Source: Ignavibacteriota bacterium (GTDB lineage: Bacteria > Bacteroidota > Ignavibacteria > Tepidaquicellales > Tepidaquicellaceae). From it: a stretch of 62,611 nt of DNA. Below the pieces are notes generated by a model. It was given only the letters and a program-made list of their open reading frames with translations. It had not been told where the DNA came from and did not search any database. The stretch lies in NCBI GenBank assembly GCA_016218085.1, contig JACREY010000009.1:1-62611 (forward strand), read 5' to 3'. Below, one piece after another: positions 16,955 through 25,808 of the stretch (position 1 is the stretch's first letter; the number at the start of each line of letters is the position of its first letter). The translations under genes and the position numbers were made by a program.

Positions 16955-17342
16955 GTCTCCCTCCACGGCGTCTTGTGTTGGGGAGTCTCCGCTCTTTGGA
17001 CTCCCGACACAAAAAAAGTTTTTAAAACGAGATCCCCGCCTAAAACATGCGGGGATGACAAAATAGGGTGCGTTCCCCCGCCACGGCGGGTCTTCGACAG
17101 GACGTTGGGAACGAGGGATGAAAATAACTTATAGTTTTAATCATATTCGTCTCCCTCCACGGCGTCTTGTGTCGGGGAGTCTCCGCTCTTTGGACTCCCG
17201 ACACAAAAAAAACTTTTAAAACGAGATCCCCGCTTAAAACATGCGGGGATGACAATATAGGGGGCGTTCCCCCGCCACGGCGGGTCTTCGACAGGACGTT
17301 GGGAACGAGGGAAAAATATAGCTTATAGTTTTAATCATATTT
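16955..17342. repeat. Two tandem 194-bp repeats built of hairpins
   Basis: Unit 1 is 16955-17148 and unit 2 is 17149-17342, both exactly 194 bp and nearly identical; a third copy starts at 17343 and stops after ~18 bp. Each unit holds three palindromes: one around GTCTCC...GGACTCCCGACACA, one ATCCCCGC/GCGGGGAT followed by GACA (17032-17056 and 17226-17250), and one CCCGCC/GGCGGG flanked by GTTCCC/GGGAAC. No credible protein is encoded. The 655-bp gap 16846-17500 holds only these repeats and AT-rich flanks. Confidence 0.85.
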
Positions 17343-17500
17343 GTCTCCCTCCACGGCGGGTCAATGACCTCCGGAGCTTTTTTCAAGACACTCTATACAC
17401 TTTACGGACTCAATACACTCTACGGACTATTTAATTCCATATTTATTAATCAAAAATCTGATTATTTTGTGTTATATTAGAAGAATAATAAAATAATTAT

Positions 17501-19555
17501 ATGAAAACAACAAAGTCAATACTGCTTTTCGCCTTTCTGCTGATATTCGGTTCATCTTCTTTTTCGCAGACGGTATTCGAAGATGCAGTTGCATTAAATT
17601 TCAAGGCAGACGGAACATTCCATACGGCGGCATTTAATCCGGCCGGGGAGTTAGTCACCGCCAAGATAATTAAATCGCTGGGAGCAACTTTTCTTGAAAT
17701 AGGGAAGTTCGATGACAAAGGCGCATACACAAAAAGGGCTCTGATTGAATTAAGTGATGAACTGATTGAATTAAAGGCGAAGTTTAATAAGAATGTGGAT
17801 AAGATAATATTGTTTTCAAAACTCCTCGACGACAGGGTATTTCAGATAGCCGATGCAGTAACGGGTGAAATAATATTCGACCTGGAGCCGGGTGAAATAG
17901 GAAACTTCGAATTTTCTCCTGACGGAATGAATATAGCATTTGCTTCGGGAAATAATTCATACCTGTTTGAACTTGTCGAAGGCACGATTATAAGAAGTTA
18001 CAAAGATAATATTTTTCTCAGCTTCAATAAAGACGGAAGCATGATTTACTGCAAGGGAAAGAACGATGCAGTGAATTACCTCAACACAAAGACAGGCGAA
18101 GTCATTAAATCTTACATTCTTAAGGATTTTAAATCCATCGATTTTGATTTCAACGGTGAGCTTATCGCCTGTGCATACCCGCCGTTTCTAAAGTACTTCA
18201 AGCTTAGCCAGACGGGAGCCGTGGAAGTGAAGAATCTTGAAAATCTTTTCTCTGTTCCGTCATTCAGCAGCAATTTTGAATATGTAGTTTCAGACGACAA
18301 CACAGGCGGAAAAAGAAACGTTTACAGCCTCAAGGAGGGATTGATTTATGAAGCAAAGATTGAACAATACCAGACGGGAAAAGATAAAATTGTAATCAGT
18401 CCGGACGACAGGAGGATGGTTCTACTTTCAGACAAGAAGATTTACCTGTATGATTTCGAAATGATAAAATATTTTTCCAAAATGTCTAAAAGATTTTCTG
18501 ACCTGTACCAAACAAATGACCAGTTCCAGACCGACCAGGATTTAATCAACAGGGCGGAGAGGGTAAAGTCGAGAAAGACGGATTTGCTTAATGTATTCAA
18601 GGATGAAGTTAAGATAAATGAAATTAACATAAAGAGCACACAGGCCGGAAGTCTCGGAGTGGTGGATATCAAGCTGGCCGGTATCGGTTTTTACGACCCG
18701 AATTCGGAAATGTATGATGTCACTCTGGCTATTCCGGTAACATATACAGCGACTAAAAACGTGATTGCGAAGGTTAAAGTACCGAAAATCCAGGCTGAAA
18801 TTTTCAGCAAGAACTGGCAGAACTTCAAGGTAACCGGGCTGAGAATAATAAATGATAATCTGACAGGAGTTTATGTTTTTAATATACAGATTATAAACGA
18901 CATCAATTCGACTGTTTACCGCTGCATTATTCACAGGACACTTCCGGTTCACCAGACAAGCTTTGACGACAAATACGCTCTTGCAACAAAGAATTATGAA
19001 ATGAGGAACTGGTATGATGCGATTATTTACATGTCTGATTTTCCGGATGATTTTCTGAAAAACTCCGTGATTGATGTTATGCTGAAGAATGCAGTAAACA
19101 GCTACTTCGACGAAAAATGGAGAACGGTGAATTCGATGAATGCCAGTAATGTTAACCAGATACTTATTTATCTATCAGACTTCCCGCCGACCTGGACGAA
19201 TTATCAGGATGTGGATGCTTACAGAAAAAGAGTTGTGAATTCTGTTTTCGACACAAGGGTTCAGAAGGTAAGGGATATGGCAGGTGACAAAAGTTACACT
19301 GAAGCGCTGGAATACCTGAATAACAATGTACTCAAGGGACTAAAGGATATTTATTCAGGGAATGTTTACGAATTCGAAGGACAGAAAGACCTGGTTCAGC
19401 TTAAGAACAAGATGTATTTTGAAATAGGCAAGAGGAGCATCGAAGGCGGAAACTATGACAGGGCAATCGAAATGCTGAAGCTCGTGACGGAGGAATTTCC
19501 TGAATATTCGGAAGCACAGAAGTTACTGGGTGAGGCACAGAATAACAGGAAATAG
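17501..19555 (+). CDS. Exported WD40-like propeller protein with C-terminal TPR-like helices
   Basis: A 684-residue exported protein. Signal peptide at 1-22. Residues ~30-320 look like beta-propeller blades (repeats such as FEFSPDGMNIAF, ISPDDRRMVLLSDKKIYLYDF and FSFNKDG-like units). A middle beta-sandwich covers ~360-470 (VDIKLAGIGFYDPN onward). The C-terminus (~480-684) is helical and resembles TPR units (SYTEALEYLNNN and GNYDRAIEMLKLVTEEFPEYSEA). The combination suggests a periplasmic or surface scaffold. No enzymatic motif is seen. The gene stands alone between the 194-bp repeats and the rubrerythrin gene. Confidence 0.75.
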   Translation: MKTTKSILLFAFLLIFGSSSFSQTVFEDAVALNFKADGTFHTAAFNPAGELVTAKIIKSLGATFLEIGKFDDKGAYTKRALIELSDELIELKAKFNKNVDKIILFSKLLDDRVFQIADAVTGEIIFDLEPGEIGNFEFSPDGMNIAFASGNNSYLFELVEGTIIRSYKDNIFLSFNKDGSMIYCKGKNDAVNYLNTKTGEVIKSYILKDFKSIDFDFNGELIACAYPPFLKYFKLSQTGAVEVKNLENLFSVPSFSSNFEYVVSDDNTGGKRNVYSLKEGLIYEAKIEQYQTGKDKIVISPDDRRMVLLSDKKIYLYDFEMIKYFSKMSKRFSDLYQTNDQFQTDQDLINRAERVKSRKTDLLNVFKDEVKINEINIKSTQAGSLGVVDIKLAGIGFYDPNSEMYDVTLAIPVTYTATKNVIAKVKVPKIQAEIFSKNWQNFKVTGLRIINDNLTGVYVFNIQIINDINSTVYRCIIHRTLPVHQTSFDDKYALATKNYEMRNWYDAIIYMSDFPDDFLKNSVIDVMLKNAVNSYFDEKWRTVNSMNASNVNQILIYLSDFPPTWTNYQDVDAYRKRVVNSVFDTRVQKVRDMAGDKSYTEALEYLNNNVLKGLKDIYSGNVYEFEGQKDLVQLKNKMYFEIGKRSIEGGNYDRAIEMLKLVTEEFPEYSEAQKLLGEAQNNRK

Positions 19556-19579
19556 TTTTTAGTGGTTAGTTATTAAAAA

Positions 19580-19601
19580 AATCTTTTTTAATAAAAAGAT
19601 T
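19580..19601. terminator. AT-only inverted repeat before rubrerythrin
   Basis: AATCTTTTT/AAAAAGATT with a short A/T loop, 25 bases after the propeller gene and 28 before the rubrerythrin ATG. It may be a weak terminator or an operator of the rubrerythrin gene; I cannot tell which. Confidence 0.35.
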
Positions 19602-19629
19602 CATATAAAATATTAATAAGGAAAAAGTT

Positions 19630-20166
19630 ATGGAAAAATTAAAAGGCACAAAAACAGAGCAGAATCTGATGGCAGCGTTTGCAGGCGAGTCACAGGCGAG
19701 GAACAAGTACACTTATTTCGCAAGTGTTGCAAAAAAAGAAGGTTACGAACAGATAGCTGCTTTATTCGAGGAAACAGCGGAGAATGAAAAAGAACACGCA
19801 AAGATACATTTCAAATATCTCGACGGAATCGGAACTACAATGGATAACCTTAAAGAAGCCGCAGGGGGAGAGCATTATGAATGGACAGAAATGTATCCCG
19901 AATTTGCGAAGGTAGCGGAGGAAGAGGGCTTCACGGCGATTGCAAAGATGTTCCTGAGAATTGCAGAAATAGAAAAGAAGCACGAGGAAAGGTACCGGCA
20001 GCTTTTAAAGAATATAGAAGAAGGAAAAGTATTCAAGCGTTCGGACGAAAAGATGTGGATTTGCAGAAACTGCGGATACATACACTTTGGGACAGAGCCG
20101 CCGAAAGCCTGCCCGGTATGCGCACACGCACAGGCGTATTTCGAACTGAAGAGCACGAACTACTAA
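19630..20166 (+). CDS. Rubrerythrin
   Basis: A 178-residue non-haem iron peroxidase. The N-terminal four-helix diiron domain has the ligand-rich motifs [26 protein letters not shown] and [13 protein letters not shown]. The C-terminal rubredoxin-like domain carries CRNCGY and CPVCAH for one iron. Rubrerythrin reduces hydrogen peroxide to water in anaerobes and microaerophiles, taking electrons from rubredoxin. A Shine-Dalgarno AAGGA lies 7 bases upstream. It is a single-gene unit ending in a bidirectional terminator. Its presence suggests an anaerobic or low-oxygen lifestyle. Confidence 0.95.
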   Translation: MEKLKGTKTEQNLMAAFAGESQARNKYTYFASVAKKEGYEQIAALFEETAENEKEHAKIHFKYLDGIGTTMDNLKEAAGGEHYEWTEMYPEFAKVAEEEGFTAIAKMFLRIAEIEKKHEERYRQLLKNIEEGKVFKRSDEKMWICRNCGYIHFGTEPPKACPVCAHAQAYFELKSTNY

Positions 20167-20211
20167 GAGCAGAATTCAGAAGACAGAATATAGAAACGGG
20201 TTTTTATATAT

Positions 20212-20250
20212 AAAAAAAACAGATTGAGCTATCTTCAGTCTGTTTTTTTT
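20212..20250. terminator. Bidirectional terminator
   Basis: A 12-bp perfect inverted repeat AAAAAAAACAGA/TCTGTTTTTTTT with a 15-nt loop, giving T runs on both strands. It is shared by the convergent rubrerythrin and YqgE genes. Confidence 0.85.
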
Positions 20251-20287
20251 AATCTTAAGAATCTTATAAATATTATGAATCTTCAAA

Positions 20288-20848
20288 TCAGTTCACACTC
20301 GGGTCCTCGGGAAAAGTGGAAAGAGTGATATACTCACCGCCCATACTTCTGAGGACGTTTTGCCAGAGTTTACCCGGTTCTTTTGAGAAAACAAATTCTT
20401 CGTTTGCATCGGTCACGTACCAGGAGTTTTCTTTCATTTCATCATCCAGTTGACCGGCGCTCCAGCCGGAATATCCGACAAAGAATTTAACATCTTCTGG
20501 ATTCACAGCTTTAGCTTCTGCGAGCAGTTTAAGATTATCGAAATTACCCCCCCAATAAATGCCGTTTTGAATTTCATATCCGCCGTCAATTTTTTCAGGA
20601 GTTTTATGTACAAAGTTTACAAGTTCGGTCTGAACGGGTCCGCCAAGAAAGATTTTGGAATCTAATACTGGGAAGTCATCAATAATTTCACTGACGCTGA
20701 ATTTTATAGGTTTATTCAGTACAAAGCCGACGCTTCCTTTATCGTCGTGTTCGACGAGATATATGACAGACCTTTTGAAGATATCAGTCAGATGAGGGGC
20801 TGATATCAGGAGTTTGCCTTTTTCCGGTTTTTGTTCTCCGCTTTCCAT
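20288..20848 (-). CDS. YqgE/AlgH family protein
   Basis: A 186-residue protein when started at the Met at 20848 (MESGEQKPEKG...). An upstream in-frame ATG at 20908 would add 20 basic residues not seen in the family, so I reject it. The family signature is clear: KGKLLISAPHL, VGFVLNKP and the FFVGYSGWSAGQLDDE segment. YqgE/AlgH proteins are widespread and were linked to regulation of exopolysaccharide in Pseudomonas, but the biochemical role is still unclear. It is monocistronic and convergent with rubrerythrin. Confidence 0.92.
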   Translation of the reverse strand: MESGEQKPEKGKLLISAPHLTDIFKRSVIYLVEHDDKGSVGFVLNKPIKFSVSEIIDDFPVLDSKIFLGGPVQTELVNFVHKTPEKIDGGYEIQNGIYWGGNFDNLKLLAEAKAVNPEDVKFFVGYSGWSAGQLDDEMKENSWYVTDANEEFVFSKEPGKLWQNVLRSMGGEYITLSTFPEDPSVN

Positions 20849-21062
20849 GATGCAAGATAGTCTTTTTTGTTTATGAACTCTATGAATTAATCTATGTATA
20901 ACCCTCATAATTTATAACTCTTGAAATATCAAAAAAATGCCTGAAAGTAATGTAAATATTAGTAAATTTCTTCGTTCAAAAGCCTGATTATTACATTTAA
21001 TTTCTCATAAAAAATGATTAAAATTATGTGTAATCGGAATTTTTTAAACAAGAATAAACAAA

Positions 21063-21917
21063 TTGGTAATTTCAAAAGAAGAGCTGCGTTCACGTTTAAG
21101 CAGGATAAAGTTAGTTGTATCGGATGTAGACGGAACTCTGACGACGAACGAGAACGAACTGGGTGAAATGACAAAGGAGCTGGTCAAAAAGCTGGATTCC
21201 AAAGGCATTTTGACTACTTTTGCAACTCAGAGAATTCACTCTTCCATAGTTGATTTTGCCAGAGAACTCGATATCAAAGTTCCGATGGTAACAATAAATG
21301 GTGCACTGATACAGGATTTAAAGGGAAATGCCATTTATAAAGCAGTGATAAATCCTAAATACGTGAACAAAGCGATAAAATTCTGTGATGAATTTTTTGT
21401 CAGGCTGGCACTGGTTTACAATGATGAAATAATTTACACGGAAAGCAATTCGGTTTTAAAGGATTTCATGTTCAGGATAGGGACAAATTACAGGCTGGTA
21501 GATTCATATAAGGATTATGTAAATGATGTTCTTGAAATTATAATGATGGGAAATGAGAAGAGCGTAATAAAGCATATACAGAAGAAGATGAATTTCCCGT
21601 TTAAATTTTATGTATATGCAAAATATTACCGTTCGAGTACGAGGCTTGGGATTTACAATCTCGAAATCAGGAAAACAGGAACAACAAAGAGAACGGGACT
21701 TACAAAATTAGCAAAGCACCTGAAGCTGAAGAAGCACCAGATAGCGGTAATAGGAGATTGGTACAACGACAGGGAGCTTTTTGAATTTGGCGGACTGAAT
21801 GTAGCATTGCAGAATGCCGTTGCGGAACTTAAAAACAAAGCACATTACATAACGGAGAAAACCAATAATGAGGACGGGGTCGGCGAATTTTTGAAATTGC
21901 TTTATGATTCGGTTTAA
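21063..21917 (+). CDS. HAD-superfamily hydrolase (Cof-type, IIB cap)
   Basis: A 284-residue protein. The start is TTG at 21063. Motif I is VVSDVDGTLT (Asp21 nucleophile, Asp23), and motif IV is GDWYNDRELF near the C-terminus, which coordinate magnesium. The residues between (~85-190) form the C2B-type cap seen in Cof/YbjI-like sugar-phosphatases. These enzymes dephosphorylate sugar phosphates, FMN or similar; the substrate is not predictable. It is followed 55 bases later by the FTCD gene, with no terminator between, so they may be co-transcribed. Confidence 0.85.
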   Translation: MVISKEELRSRLSRIKLVVSDVDGTLTTNENELGEMTKELVKKLDSKGILTTFATQRIHSSIVDFARELDIKVPMVTINGALIQDLKGNAIYKAVINPKYVNKAIKFCDEFFVRLALVYNDEIIYTESNSVLKDFMFRIGTNYRLVDSYKDYVNDVLEIIMMGNEKSVIKHIQKKMNFPFKFYVYAKYYRSSTRLGIYNLEIRKTGTTKRTGLTKLAKHLKLKKHQIAVIGDWYNDRELFEFGGLNVALQNAVAELKNKAHYITEKTNNEDGVGEFLKLLYDSV

Positions 21918-21972
21918 CATCCCATCTTTATTCTTACATTTCATATAAAACTAAAAATTTTTTAATAAAAGT

Positions 21973-23589
21973 ATGAACAAATTAATCGAATGCGTTCCTA
22001 ATATTTCAGAAGGAAGAAACCAGGCTATAATAGATGCTTGTGCCGAGGCAGTAAGAAAAGTGAAAGGGGCAAAGCTGCTCGATGTTGACCCCGGAAAATC
22101 GACCAACAGGACGGTATTTACTTTTGTAGGCGACCCGGAATCCGTGATAGAGGCGGCTTTTCAGTTTACGAAAACGGCAAATGAATTAATAGACATGTCA
22201 ACACATCACGGTGAACATCCCAGGATGGGAGCGGTGGATGTATGCCCGTTTGTTCCTGTTGCAAACGTGACCATTGAAGAGTGTGTGGAAGTATCGAAAA
22301 AATTCGGAGCAAGGGTAGGTAAGGAATTGAACCTGCCTGTTTATTTATATGAAGAAGCATCAACAAATCCTGCGAGAAAAGCATTGAAGCAGATAAGAGC
22401 TGGAGAATACGAAGGAATAAAGGACAAGATTTACAAACCCGAATGGAAGCCGGATTTCGGTCCTCAGGAATTCAATCCTAAGTTCGGATGCATGGCAACG
22501 GGTGTAAGGTTTTTCCTGATAGCATATAATGTAAATATACTCGGCACGCGCGAGCAGGCGCACAGAATAGCTTTGAACATCCGCGAGCAGGGCAGGTCGG
22601 AGACAGAGCCGGGAAGACTGAAGGCTGTAAAGGCAATCGGCTGGTACGTGGATGAATACAACATGGCTCAGGTTTCGATTAATCTTGATAATTACAAAAT
22701 AACTCCGCCTCACATAGCATTCGAGGAATGCGCTAAGGATGCAAGGGAACTCAATCTTGCGACCTGCGGAAGCGAGCTGGTAGGGCTGATTCCGCTCGAG
22801 GCAATGCTAATGGCAGCGGATTATTACATTGAAAAGGAAAATTTATTTATACTCGACGAACAGCAGAAGATAAGACTTGTAATAGAGCGTCTCGGTTTAT
22901 CTTCAATTTCGCAGTTCATTCCTGAGAAAAGAATTATTGAATATATGATAAAGGAAGACAGCAACGAGCCGCTTGCTTCTTTGACAGTCAGAAATTTTGT
23001 TGAGCTTGTCGGAGCAAGAACATCGGCACCGGGCGGCGGAAGCGTATCGGCACTAATAGCATCGATGGGAGCGGCGCTGGGAGCAATGATGGGCTGGATG
23101 AGTTACGGCACGAAGAAGTTCGAGCATCTCGATTCAAAGATGAGGAAAAACATTCCCCCGCTTCATTTCAGGATGAAGGAACTGATTTCGATGATAGATG
23201 CGGATACGAATGCATTTAATGATTACATGATTGCGATGAAAATGCCGAAGAATACAAATGAAGAAAAAGTCCTGCGTGAAGAAAAAATGCAGGAAGGAAT
23301 TAAGAAAGCAATCGATGTTCCGCTTAAAGTGATGAGAACGGCAAACGATTGCTGGGAGTGGATGATTCAAATGGCAAAATACGGAAATATGTCTTCGAGG
23401 AGCGACCTTGAAGTAGGCGCTAAATCGCTGGAAACGGGCATCTGGGGCGCATTTAAGAATGTTCAAATAAACCTGCCGCAGATAAAGGATGAAAAATACA
23501 AAGAGGAAATCCTGAAAGAAGCGAATGAGATAATTGAAAATTCGAATAAAAATTTTAAGAAGGTGGTGAGTACGCTGGAAAAGCGTTAA
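21973..23589 (+). CDS. ftcD: Bifunctional formimidoyltransferase-cyclodeaminase
   Basis: A 538-residue fused enzyme. The N-terminal formimidoyltransferase part (~1-300) carries CVPNISEGRN and STHHGEHPRMGAVDVCPF, with His82 at the position of the catalytic histidine in the animal enzyme. The C-terminal cyclodeaminase part (~345-538) is all-helical, with VGARTSAPGGGSVSALIAS. It moves the formimino group from formiminoglutamate to tetrahydrofolate and then releases ammonia, giving methenyl-THF and glutamate, the last step of one histidine degradation route. No other hut gene is nearby. Fusion of both activities in one chain is as in animals and some Bacteroidota. Confidence 0.95.
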   Translation: MNKLIECVPNISEGRNQAIIDACAEAVRKVKGAKLLDVDPGKSTNRTVFTFVGDPESVIEAAFQFTKTANELIDMSTHHGEHPRMGAVDVCPFVPVANVTIEECVEVSKKFGARVGKELNLPVYLYEEASTNPARKALKQIRAGEYEGIKDKIYKPEWKPDFGPQEFNPKFGCMATGVRFFLIAYNVNILGTREQAHRIALNIREQGRSETEPGRLKAVKAIGWYVDEYNMAQVSINLDNYKITPPHIAFEECAKDARELNLATCGSELVGLIPLEAMLMAADYYIEKENLFILDEQQKIRLVIERLGLSSISQFIPEKRIIEYMIKEDSNEPLASLTVRNFVELVGARTSAPGGGSVSALIASMGAALGAMMGWMSYGTKKFEHLDSKMRKNIPPLHFRMKELISMIDADTNAFNDYMIAMKMPKNTNEEKVLREEKMQEGIKKAIDVPLKVMRTANDCWEWMIQMAKYGNMSSRSDLEVGAKSLETGIWGAFKNVQINLPQIKDEKYKEEILKEANEIIENSNKNFKKVVSTLEKR

Positions 23590-23659
23590 TTCTGAATTAT
23601 GAATTCTGAATTCTGAATTAAGAATTAGAACAATTAAATGAAGTACTAACTGATTTTTT

Positions 23660-23695
23660 AAAACGTTCTCTAAGGTTAAAGAGGACGTTTTTTTT
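23660..23695. terminator. Bidirectional terminator
   Basis: AAAACGTTCTCT/AGAGGACGTTTT (one G-T pair) with an 8-nt loop and T runs on both strands. It serves FTCD on the plus strand; the minus-strand AlbA_2 gene's stop overlaps its edge. The preceding 23589-23640 is a low-complexity run of GAATTCTGAATT-type units. Confidence 0.8.
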
Positions 23696-24335
23696 ACACC
23701 ATCGTAAAGAACTCGTTGTTATCAACTCTGTGGTGGCGGATGATTTGGGCACGGACGAGGGTGACAAGAATTCGACTGGCGCGGCGCTCGGAGATGTTTG
23801 CAAGTTTCTTAAAACCTTTCACGGTAATTTTTTCATTCTCCTCGAGATATTTCATAAGGGATTTTTCAATCTGTCCGAAATTTATTTTAACAGGATGGCT
23901 TTTCGGATTTGCTCCTTTCAGAATATGTATTGTCTCTCGTGATGCGTGAACGCTCTTATCGTTATAGCGTATATAGACTTTTGATTCATCATCCTTATTT
24001 TCGGAAATTACCCTGTGGGGTTTATTTGTGCTTTCGGGTATATGTACTATTACGACATCCTTATTTTTTATAGAAACGATTTCATATTCATATAAAACTT
24101 CGGGCTCGCAGAAAAATCGTGCGGCTGTATCTATTAGTTCCATTTCGCCTTTTTCGGATTCGACTCCGACAATAGTCCTGTCATCATCGACACCGAAAAG
24201 AATTTTTCCTCCTTTAGAATTTGCGAAGGCAATCATTTCCTTGGCAATTTTTTCAGGAGAAGAAAATTTTCTTTTGAATTCGACAGTCGAATTTTCGCCG
24301 TCTTCAATCAGGCTGTATATCTCAAGAAGGTACAT
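23694..24335 (-). CDS. AlbA_2/Schlafen-type ATP-binding domain protein with winged helix
   Basis: A 213-residue protein. Residues ~8-135 form an AlbA_2 (DUF4062-like, Schlafen-related) domain: ENSTVEFKRKF, the ANSKGGKILFGVDDD core and a KPHRVI segment. The C-terminus (~150-213) looks like a winged helix-turn-helix (FKKLANISERRASRILVTLVRAQIIRHH). This architecture is common in bacterial transcriptional regulators and related ATPases. It starts 3 bases after the RuvX stop, so it is the last gene of the pgsA-HU-ruvX cluster. Confidence 0.82.
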   Translation of the reverse strand: MYLLEIYSLIEDGENSTVEFKRKFSSPEKIAKEMIAFANSKGGKILFGVDDDRTIVGVESEKGEMELIDTAARFFCEPEVLYEYEIVSIKNKDVVIVHIPESTNKPHRVISENKDDESKVYIRYNDKSVHASRETIHILKGANPKSHPVKINFGQIEKSLMKYLEENEKITVKGFKKLANISERRASRILVTLVRAQIIRHHRVDNNEFFTMV

Positions 24336-24338
24336 TGG

Positions 24339-24782
24339 TTATTTTTTCAGGGGGCTATCCAGGTAATCCTGCAAAATTATTTTAGCGGCGATGCTGTCGA
24401 CAATTCCTTTATCTCTTCTTTTCTTTTTAGACAATCCTGACTGTATAAGGTTTTCCTGTGCAAGACTGCTAGAGAACCTTTCGTCAAAAAAGACAATTTC
24501 AATGTCTTTATTTTCTTTTGCAAGAAGTGATTTAAGTTCGGAGCAAAACTGTTCGACGCTGAGAGTAATTTCGGTTTTTTCGGATTTAAAATTAAGAGGA
24601 TAGCCGATAATTAATTTTGTTACGTTTTCGTATAAAATAACGGAAACAATTTTTCCATAGCCTTCGGGATTATTAAGCACATAGTCCCTGTAGAAAGAAA
24701 ACTTTTTCCCGGTATCGCTTATAGCAATTCCAATCCTTTTCAGACCGAAATCGATACCGAGATATTTTGAGTTTTCTTCCAA
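24339..24782 (-). CDS. ruvX: Putative pre-16S rRNA nuclease / Holliday junction resolvase YqgF (RuvX)
   Basis: A 147-residue RNase H-like protein of the usual YqgF length. It begins with the conserved YLGIDFGLKRIGIA strand, followed by IIGYPLNF, FFDERFSS and the carboxyl DSIAAKIILQDYL helix. Family members process the 5' end of 16S rRNA and have been proposed to resolve Holliday junctions. It lies 23 bases downstream of the HU gene and 3 bases before the AlbA_2 gene. Confidence 0.93.
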   Translation of the reverse strand: MEENSKYLGIDFGLKRIGIAISDTGKKFSFYRDYVLNNPEGYGKIVSVILYENVTKLIIGYPLNFKSEKTEITLSVEQFCSELKSLLAKENKDIEIVFFDERFSSSLAQENLIQSGLSKKKRRDKGIVDSIAAKIILQDYLDSPLKK

Positions 24783-24805
24783 CTAAAATTTAATTCAGAA
24801 AAATC

Positions 24806-25156
24806 TTAAACCTGCTGTTTTAAGAAGTTCTTTAAAATTTTACCGGGTTTAAAGTGCATTTTCCTTCTGCCGGGAACGAATACGAATTCACCGGTTTTCA
24901 GGTTTCTGGCTTTAGGTTTCGGTTTGGTTTTCTTCACTTCGAATACGCCGAAATCCCTGATTTCTATTCTGATAACGGGGTTTGCGGACATAATCAATTC
25001 CCTGAGAGAATCAAAAAGTGAATCGACTATTAGTTTTCTGGTAACTCTTTTTCCTAAAAGTTTATCTTCCATCTTTTTCTCGACATCTTTGCGAGTAAGA
25101 GTTTCGATTCTTTTAGGTCTTGGTTTTTTTACTTTTGCTATTTCTTCGTTCGCCAT
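24806..25156 (-). CDS. HU-family DNA-binding protein with basic extension
   Basis: A 116-residue HU/IHF-type protein. The core is the last ~90 residues (DSLFDSLRELI helix, RIEIRDFGVFEV strand, and the arm with PKARNLKTGEFVFVPGRRKMHFKPG). The N-terminal ~20 residues are extra and rich in Lys/Arg/Pro, unlike 90-residue E. coli HU. It bends and compacts DNA as a dimer. AGGAGA lies 8 bases before the start, one of the few strong Shine-Dalgarno sites in the window, in keeping with high expression. It sits 11 bases after pgsA. Confidence 0.93.
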   Translation of the reverse strand: MANEEIAKVKKPRPKRIETLTRKDVEKKMEDKLLGKRVTRKLIVDSLFDSLRELIMSANPVIRIEIRDFGVFEVKKTKPKPKARNLKTGEFVFVPGRRKMHFKPGKILKNFLKQQV

Positions 25157-25167
25157 AGTTAGTTCTC

Positions 25168-25704
25168 CTATGTTTGATTAAACCTTTTATAATATAAATA
25201 TGATGAATAAACTATTAAAAAAGTAGATATATAATACAACAAACCACTTAAAATACTTAAAAGTTCAGAATCTTTAAAGATTGAAAAAACAAGAGCAAGC
25301 CCGATAGTAAGAACTGCAATTTTACCCGGGTAATTTGACATCAATACAATTTTCTTTTTTCTTTTTAAAATCAGTCCGAATGTCAATATCAGCAAATCCC
25401 TTAGCAGGATAATTGCAATAAACCATAACGGGATTAATCCATTTAAAAACATTAAGATAGCAATAGCCCCAACTACAATTTTATCAGCAAGCGGGTCAAT
25501 AATTTTTCCGAGTTCGCTTATCTGATTAAGACGTCTGGCAAGGTAGCCGTCTAATAAATCAGTAATATACATTGCTATCATTAAATAAAGAACGATATAT
25601 TTATTTTGGTCAAAATTCTGTAAAAACAATATACAAACCGGTATTACCAGTATAATCCTGAAAACAGAGAGCAAGTTAGAAATATAAAAAAACTCTTTCT
25701 TCAC
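25168..25704 (-). CDS. pgsA: CDP-diacylglycerol-glycerol-3-phosphate phosphatidyltransferase
   Basis: A 178-residue membrane protein with about five transmembrane helices. It carries the full CDP-alcohol phosphatidyltransferase signature (DLLDGYLARR, then GKIIDPLADK), spaced as D-x2-DG-x2-AR-x8-G-x3-D-x3-D. PgsA makes phosphatidylglycerophosphate, the precursor of phosphatidylglycerol and cardiolipin. The related serine enzyme (pssA) lies 1.3 kb away with longer helices; size and N-terminal motif favour pgsA here. It heads the cluster pgsA-HU-ruvX-AlbA_2. Confidence 0.88.
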   Translation of the reverse strand: MKKEFFYISNLLSVFRIILVIPVCILFLQNFDQNKYIVLYLMIAMYITDLLDGYLARRLNQISELGKIIDPLADKIVVGAIAILMFLNGLIPLWFIAIILLRDLLILTFGLILKRKKKIVLMSNYPGKIAVLTIGLALVFSIFKDSELLSILSGLLYYISTFLIVYSSYLYYKRFNQT

Positions 25705-25808
25705 CTAAAATAAATAAAATTCGTAATTTATCAAATATAAAAAAATAAATTCTAAAAAAAAACTGTATAAAATGAGTTTTTAAAAGATTATATTGGTTAA
25801 ATTTTTTT

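Noticed and set aside
17040-17255. Minus-strand open frame of 71 codons in the 194-bp repeats
   Set aside because: It is composed only of repeat sequence and has no codon pattern or ribosome-binding site supporting translation.
20849-20908. Longer N-terminus of the YqgE protein
   Set aside because: The extra 20 basic residues are not part of the family and the Met at 20848 gives the usual length.
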